DNA of 64,000 bases from the NCBI GenBank assembly GCA_032433765.1, contig JAVIAB010000073.1:53449634-53513633 (forward strand). Reading direction: 5' to 3'. The position numbers were made by a program, and so were the translations under genes. Positions 58,785 through 64,000 of this stretch are shown here, piece by piece. This stretch comes from Megaustenia siamemsis. Lineage: Eukaryota; Mollusca; Gastropoda; Stylommatophora; Ariophantidae. The stretch's first letter is position 1; each line of letters opens with the position of its first letter. The notes below the pieces were generated by a model, which was not told where the DNA came from, searched no databases, and saw nothing but the letters and a program-made list of their open reading frames with translations.

Positions 58785-59060
58785 CTACAATTTATTCCCG
58801 AGCTGTGATCCTAACCCTATGTTATAGTCATGAGAACTCCTGCTTGACAGACATCGTCCACGATAGCTAATTTATTTTAGTTAGCAGAGTGGCAGTGTTC
58901 CCTAGCGGTAAGCATCTCGTGGCAAGGAGCAGTGCCAAGGAGTACGGGTTTGATCCTGCTTCGGGCCATATATTGTTCTTTGTTTTTTTTCTGTTGTTTA
59001 TTTGTCAATTTTTTTGAGTGCTGTAAAACATTCCTCTTCCTCCTATGACTCGCTAGAGAA
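58785..59060 (+). mobile_element. tRNA-derived SINE, family B, copy 2
   Basis: Contains GCAGAGTGGCAGTGTTCCCT AGCGGTAAG (A-box region) and ACGGGTTTGATCCTGCTTCG (B box), followed by CATATATTGTTCTTTG and TTTTTGAGTGCTGTAA. The same order appears inverted at 52905-53195. Confidence 0.75.
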
Positions 59061-59064
59061 CTTT

Positions 59065-59525
59065 ACCACCACGCTATTGATTAGGGTATCGCTCAAAAGC
59101 AGTTACGCATACTTGTAAAACTTCCTCTAGCAGACGACCACAACAAAAGTGAAGACCAAATCCAGCGTAATTTTGCTAGCAGACACAAAGGACCTGTTGT
59201 GTAAGCCCCTGTTTGCCCAGAAGAAAACTCCATTAGACTTCTTAAAATAAGCTCTAAACACAATTAAACAACCAGACTATCAGCGAAGGCGTTCTACAAT
59301 GGTCACTGAAAACCTCACAGCAGTAAAAATGTTGATTAGTTTGCAAAGCCGCGGGGTATTAGACAGCAGACAAATTCAGACTTTAAATGGGATTTTACAT
59401 TCCTATAACAATACCTACGGGTTGGGGGGGGGGGGTTTAAATAATAATAAACGTTCGAATAAATTACTATAGACTTGTCTTCGACATTCCACCCAGAAAC
59501 GTCTATATTTAGATTGAGTTCTGGA
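59065..59525. other. Unassigned stretch with a G13 run
   Basis: Poly-G of about 13 at 59424-59436; otherwise nothing recognised. Confidence 0.4.
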
Positions 59526-59526
59526 C

Positions 59527-59562
59527 TTCATCATCATCATCAAGTACCGAGCCTGCTCGACA
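59527..59562 (-). mobile_element. Small inverted LINE 3' end, family C-tail
   Basis: TCATCATCATCATCAAGTAC CGAGCCTGCT is the reversed 3' terminus of the LINE that follows at 59690-60062. Confidence 0.6.
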
Positions 59563-59689
59563 CTGGAGCTGACGTTCTGCATCTCTCTGGATATTGACTA
59601 AAAGTATCATGTTCCACAAGATCGTTGTGCCATCAGTCGTTCGACTTTCTGAAACTTGTATCGCCTAATTCTCCTGTGTCCAGAACTAT

Positions 59690-60062
59690 GGAGTCTCACT
59701 GGAGTCTGTAGAAATGTGATTTTACAGAAGAATGTTGAGAATACCATAGACAGCTAAGAAGAGTAATGAAAACGTTCTGAAAGAGGCCAAAGCAAAAAGA
59801 GAGCTAATTTCCAATATTAGGAAGAGACAATCATCACTTTTTGACCATGTAACGAGAAGAGAACAATTGGAATATATTGTAACAACTGGGAAAATTGAGG
59901 GACAAAGAGATAGAGGGAAGAAAAGAGAAAGAATACCAGACAGCTTAAGAGAATGGTTTGGCAGAAGGTCAGCAACAGAAATGATAAATAACTGTCGTGA
60001 TCCAAAGTTGTCGAGAGACATGATCACCTACGCCAGCAGGCCCGGTACTTGATGATGATGCT
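59690..60062 (+). mobile_element. 5'-truncated LINE, family C-tail, copy 5
   Basis: Reads FYRRMLRI, then VLKEAKAKRELISNIRKRQS, EYIVTTGKIEGQRDRGKKRE and SREWFGRRSATEMINNCRD-type sequence through to its stop and (GAT)n. Mildly damaged (one early stop). Confidence 0.85.
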
Positions 60063-60364
60063 GCTTTGTAAAAGTTTGGATACCTTTAGAGCAGAGGTGG
60101 ACAACCATACGGCCCGCGTGCCAGAACCGTTCAGCCAACTATTTTGACCGCCCTTATGCTTGATTTGAACATTACTATACACTCCATTCCCTAAGATTTG
60201 TACATTACAATCGCTTATGAAAGCAAATTAATTATTTTATATATTGGTTTCATTAGGTGATGGTATCTGAGACTCAGCGTCTTCATGGTTTTCAGATTTG
60301 GTTCTCGGAAAAAAAAGATTGTCCAGCTCAGCTTTAGAACATCTGATACTTATACTTTACTCCC
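60063..60364. other. Unassigned spacer
   Basis: No feature recognised. Confidence 0.35.
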
Positions 60365-60850
60365 ATTACTCTGTAATCTCATCAAAGATCTATACTTTTT
60401 CTCATCTTTGTCATCTCATCAAAGATCTATACTTTTTCTCATCTCTGTAATCTCATCAAAGATCTATACTTTTTCTCATCTCTGTAATCTCATCAAAGAT
60501 CTATACTTTTTCTCATCTCTGTAATCTCATCAAAGATCTATACTTTTTCTCATCTCTGTAATCTCATCAAAGATCTATACTTTTTCTCATCTCTGTAATC
60601 TCATCAAAGATCTATACTTTTTCTCATCTCTGTAATCTCATCAAAGATCTATACTTTTTCTCATCTCTGTAATCTTATCAAAGATCTATACTTTTTCTCA
60701 TCTCTGTAATCTCATCAGAGATCTATACTTTTTCTCATCTCTGTAATCTTATCAAAGATCTATACTTTTTCTCATCTCTGTAATCTCATCAAAGATCTAT
60801 ACTTTTTCTCATCTCTGTAATCTCAACAAAGGTCTGTACTTTTCTCATCT
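60365..60850. repeat. 35-bp minisatellite, about 13-14 copies
   Basis: Unit TCTGTAATCTCATCAAAGAT plus CTATACTTTTTCTCA. Few variants, so probably young. Confidence 0.96.
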
Positions 60851-61604
60851 TCTTTTGTACTCGATATTCTTTAAAATATTTAAAAAGTAAACAAGACGTG
60901 TAAACCGCAAACTTTCTAACCACATATATATCTACAGATTTTGAAAATTGAAGAAATCAATGAAAATGCATAAAATAATATCTTGGCAGCTTGATTATTG
61001 ATGCTTTCAATTGCTAAGGTTTATATGTGCAACGTTGTCTTTAAACTTTGTGTGTACATGTTTTGAAGTAGAGTGCCCTAGGCCCTTAGTTGGAAGATGA
61101 TGACCCGTTTCTCCCGATCAAGTGTATGGTAATCGTCCTACAGGCATTTTGTGCTAGTCTTTTTATCATTCTCTGATATTCGTATATTTTGCCGGTACGT
61201 TTTCGGTAAACTTTGCTGCTCCAAGCCACCATTCTTGGCAAGAGCGTTAATCTTTCTCCCTTTCTGGTATGCTTCAGTGAGGTTGATTCCATTGTAAAAC
61301 TATATGTATTTATCTACATAGAATGTAACTATATAGAGCTACATAGAATATAACTATATAGATCTACATAGAGATATTTATCTGCGTTCTGGGAGGTTCG
61401 AACTCTTCAAGTACCGATATTGCATCTTTTGAAAACACAACTTCATATGGTTCAAAGGTAGAGTTGTAGCCGCTGTAATTATGGTCTTAGTTTCAATGTT
61501 ACTACAACATTCTTCTGTTAATAAAACTTTTACATACCCTGATGCTTTAAAAATATTCGATGAATACCCATGCCTCTCCTGCAGAATAATTTAAATATAA
61601 ATCA
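60851..61604. other. Unassigned AT-rich stretch
   Basis: Short repeat ACATAGAAT(G/A)TAACTATATAGA near 61314-61375. A 68-codon basic minus frame at 61086-61292 has no recognised domain. Confidence 0.4.
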
Positions 61605-61810
61605 TAATATTCATCATCATGTGCCATACCGGTTGGCGTAGGCAATCATGTCCTTCCACAATCATCTATCCACCGTGCATGATATCAATCTGTTGTTGAC
61701 TGTCTTCCATGCCTTGACACCTAGCTATCTAGTATCTTCTCTCTTTGTCCTCCGCGATCCCTTTTTTCCTGCATTTTGCCAGTTGTAACCAAGTATTTCA
61801 ATTTAACCAA
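61605..61810 (-). mobile_element. LINE 3' fragment, family C-tail, copy 6
   Basis: Starts TCATCATGTGCCATACCGGT, the reversed 3' end of the copy at 33373-33703, and continues to TTGCCAGTTGTAACCAAGTA. Confidence 0.85.
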
Positions 61811-62221
61811 TATAAATAGGTTTCTTTAATTTAATTCGTCGACTAAAAAAGTCAAAAGGCATAACTTTCAGTTAAAATATCTATGACTAGCTATGTTTCT
61901 GTCTATCTTTCTCCCACTCTCTCTCTCTCCGTCATTCTCCATCATTACTTCTTTTTCTAATTACATTTGTCTTCATGTTTTCTGTTTAATATTATTTCCT
62001 GCTTGTTATAACTCATACACATACATGTATCTTACACAACTTATTCAGCTCACTTTTGTCTCTAAACTAAGCTGCTAATGATAAACGTAGTCAATCGCGA
62101 CAAGTCTCAAATGAGATGTTTAAGAAAAATCAGCTGGCGTGACAATAAGAGTCATCATGAGATATGAGATGATAAGAGAACTATTCAGCTGGCGTGATAT
62201 AGAGATAAGGGACATCATTAG
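61811..62221. other. Unassigned stretch
   Basis: Only a (TC)-rich run at about 61910-61930 and a loose repeat with CAGCTGGCGTGA at 62131 and 62186. Confidence 0.4.
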
Positions 62222-62229
62222 ATAAGAGA

Positions 62230-62490
62230 GGGAGCCGCGATAACTCAGTGGTTAGTGAACTGGGCTATAAAGGACAAGAAGTCTGGTTCGATCCTGATCG
62301 ACGGCTTCCGGGTTCACCCAGCCTTAAACGGGTATCGGATTTTTTCTGAGAAAGTAAACGGCACTGGCGTAATACCGACCATATTACCCCTAAAAACAAT
62401 GTACCGAAGGTCTATAAAAAGTATGGTCACTAACACTATATTCTCTATGCGCCACTTAGCGTGACGGCGCTCTTTAATTTTACTTATTAC
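62230..62490 (+). mobile_element. tRNA-derived SINE, family A, copy 7
   Basis: Complete head GGAGCCGCGATAACTCAGTG, B box GGTTCGATCCTGATCGACGG and full body. ATAAGAGA occurs at 62222-62229 and 62491-62498, a probable 8-bp duplication. Confidence 0.9.
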
Positions 62491-62654
62491 ATAAGAGACT
62501 TAAAGGATAAAACTACTGGTGTGACATAAATTAGGGATAAAATTATATAAGAGCACGGCTCAACACAAAGCCAATGGTGACCTACATATAATGAAAACAA
62601 ATAAAATGTATTTTTCTGTTGCTAGTGAGAATACACTGAGATTTAACTTAATTA

Positions 62655-62875
62655 AACTATTGACAAAGGACAAGAGGTAGGGTGTTCGATCCCAACCGAA
62701 GGCTTCCGGGTCACCCAGCCTTTAATGGGTACCGGATTTTTTTCTGGGAAAGTAAAGCGGCACGGGCGTAATACCGACCACATGACCCAAAAATCATGTG
62801 CCAAAGTTCTGTAAATGTTATGGCCACTAACACCATATTGCCTATACGCCACTTGCCGTGACGGGGCTACAAAAA
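62655..62875 (+). mobile_element. tRNA-derived SINE, family A, 5'-truncated copy 8
   Basis: Begins at ATTGACAAAGGACAAGAGGT, lacking the A-box half, then has the B box, the body and CGCCACTTGCCGTGACGGGG. Confidence 0.85.
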
Positions 62876-62919
62876 AAAAGCTATTGACACGATGAAAATA
62901 AGACACAGAGCTTGAGCAA

Positions 62920-63010
62920 GACTTAGAGTCAGGTAAGCGACAACATCGCGGAACCTCTAAATTAGATTCACGTGACAATGGTTGTGGCAACCCAGAGTTA
63001 TGTAAAATTC
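62920..63010. repeat. Outlying relative of the 69-bp repeat
   Basis: CTCTAAATTAGATTCACGTG and GGTTGTGGCAACCCAGAGTT match the unit of the array that begins near 63420. Confidence 0.7.
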
Positions 63011-63085
63011 ATCACAGATATACTGGAGGGACCTGTGATCGCCTATGCCAACCGCTAGGGCACATAATGATGATGATATAATCGG
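62995..63085 (+). mobile_element. LINE 3' tail fragment, family C-tail, copy 7
   Basis: GATCGCCTATGCCAACCGCT AGGGCACATAATGATGATGA is the shared 3' terminus only. Confidence 0.7.
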
Positions 63086-63419
63086 GGACGGAGAGACTTG
63101 GGCCTATTCAATCTTCTGTTCACAAAAATCTAGGACGTGCCGATAACTTATCACCTTTATGTATACGTGACATGTGATATGTGTGAAGTAGAAGGTGATT
63201 CTTGACAAGTGTCTAGGAAGACATGCCGGCGTCAATTGGAGACTGTCACTTTTATCATTTATGAAACTATAATCGCACAACTACGGGAACTTAAAATTAT
63301 ATAAAATAAAATTATAAGACTATTAATGTCCATAACTGTCATTAACTACTGAAATTAACAATTGCATTCTATGTGCTATTTTTTTAGCACTAATGAAATA
63401 ACTGTGGTCTAAAATAATA

Positions 63420-64000
63420 AGCGGACCAAATTATATTCACGTGGTTATGGTTGTGACAACTCAGAGTTAGGTATGTGCAACATCACGGATCCTCTAAATT
63501 AGATTCAATCGGCCATGGCTGAGGCAACTCAGAGTGAGGTAAAGCACAACACCATGAAATCTCTACAATAGATCCACGTGGCCATGGTTGTGGCAACTCA
63601 AAGTGAAGTAAAGTACAGCGTCATGAAATCTCTAAATTAGATCCATGTGGCCATGGTTGTGGCAACTCAGAGTGAGGTAAAGTACAGCATCATGATATCT
63701 CTAAATTAGATCCATGTGGCCATGGTTGTGGCAACTCAGAGTGAGGTAAAGTACAGCATCATGATATCTCTACAATAGATCCACGTGGCCATGGTTGTGG
63801 TAACTCAGAGTGAGGTAAAGTACAACATTATGAAATCTCTAAATTAGATCCATGTGGCCATGGTTGTGGCAACTCAGAGTGAGGTAAAGTACAACATTAT
63901 GAAATCTCTAAATTAGATCCATGTAGCCATGGTTGTGGCAACTCAGAGTGAGGTAAAGTACAACATTATGAATTCTCTAAATTAGATCCATGTGGCCCAT
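63420..64000. repeat. 69-bp minisatellite, about eight copies, continuing past the window
   Basis: The unit contains TTAGATCCATGTGGCCATGG, TTGTGGCAACTCAGAGTGAG and GTAAAGTACAACATTATGAA. Earlier copies are more diverged than later ones. The array is cut by the window edge. Confidence 0.95.

Noticed and set aside
61086..61292. 68-codon basic minus frame
   Set aside because: No recognisable family and no second copy; too short to support.
173..62480. tRNA genes at the GCCGCGATAGCTCAGTGG heads
   Set aside because: A- and B-box-like segments are present, but no clean cloverleaf was found and each head continues into the same SINE body.

Overview
The window looks like repeat-rich intergenic or intronic DNA from an invertebrate animal. 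There are no bacterial operons or ribosome-binding sites. It holds tRNA-headed SINEs with perfect target-site duplications, 5'-truncated non-LTR retrotransposons (LINEs) ending in (GAT)n, GT-AG splice-site candidates, AATAAA poly(A) signals, and a very high load of minisatellites. The repeat style would fit a mollusc, but that is inference and nothing here fixes the species.

0.7-12 kb. The most notable object is an approximately 11.3-kb, almost perfect palindrome (710-12007). It has a 6-bp target-site duplication (GTCTCC) and termini beginning 5'-AG, as in Polinton/Maverick elements. Each roughly 5.6-kb arm holds one copy of the same gene, transcribed outward from the centre. The gene encodes a long protein with N-terminal C2H2 zinc fingers, a conserved CFFRCLA-containing region, and a B-family DNA polymerase with exonuclease and polymerase motifs. 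Both copies are broken, by different lesions: two nonsense codons in the left arm and a 1-base homopolymer frameshift in the right arm. Around the centre lie ~136-bp iterons, direct repeats and TATA-like sites in mirror image, with an unpaired loop of about 60 bp. No integrase, capsid or packaging ATPase gene is visible.

12-23 kb. LINE reverse-transcriptase remnants, one flanked on both sides by minisatellites that seem to have grown out of its own coding sequence. Also a cysteine-rich, N-glycosylation-site-rich exon-like reading frame with two internal repeats (about 15.75-16.56 kb, minus strand), which is the best candidate for host coding sequence. SINEs and dispersed coding-looking repeats complete the region.

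24-31 kb. A composite satellite in which a 44-bp array, a ~210-bp unique spacer and a 31-bp array alternate three times. The 31-bp array is open in all three forward frames, so its very long reading frames are not evidence of genes.

31-64 kb. More SINE, LINE and Penelope-like debris (with hammerhead-like motifs), minisatellites with units of 16, 25, 27, 35, 45-47 and 69 bp, an (AT)n tract, and a ~1.8-kb polypurine tract (54.0-55.8 kb). The 69-bp array runs off the right edge. No intact host gene, tRNA gene, rRNA or CRISPR array is supported.
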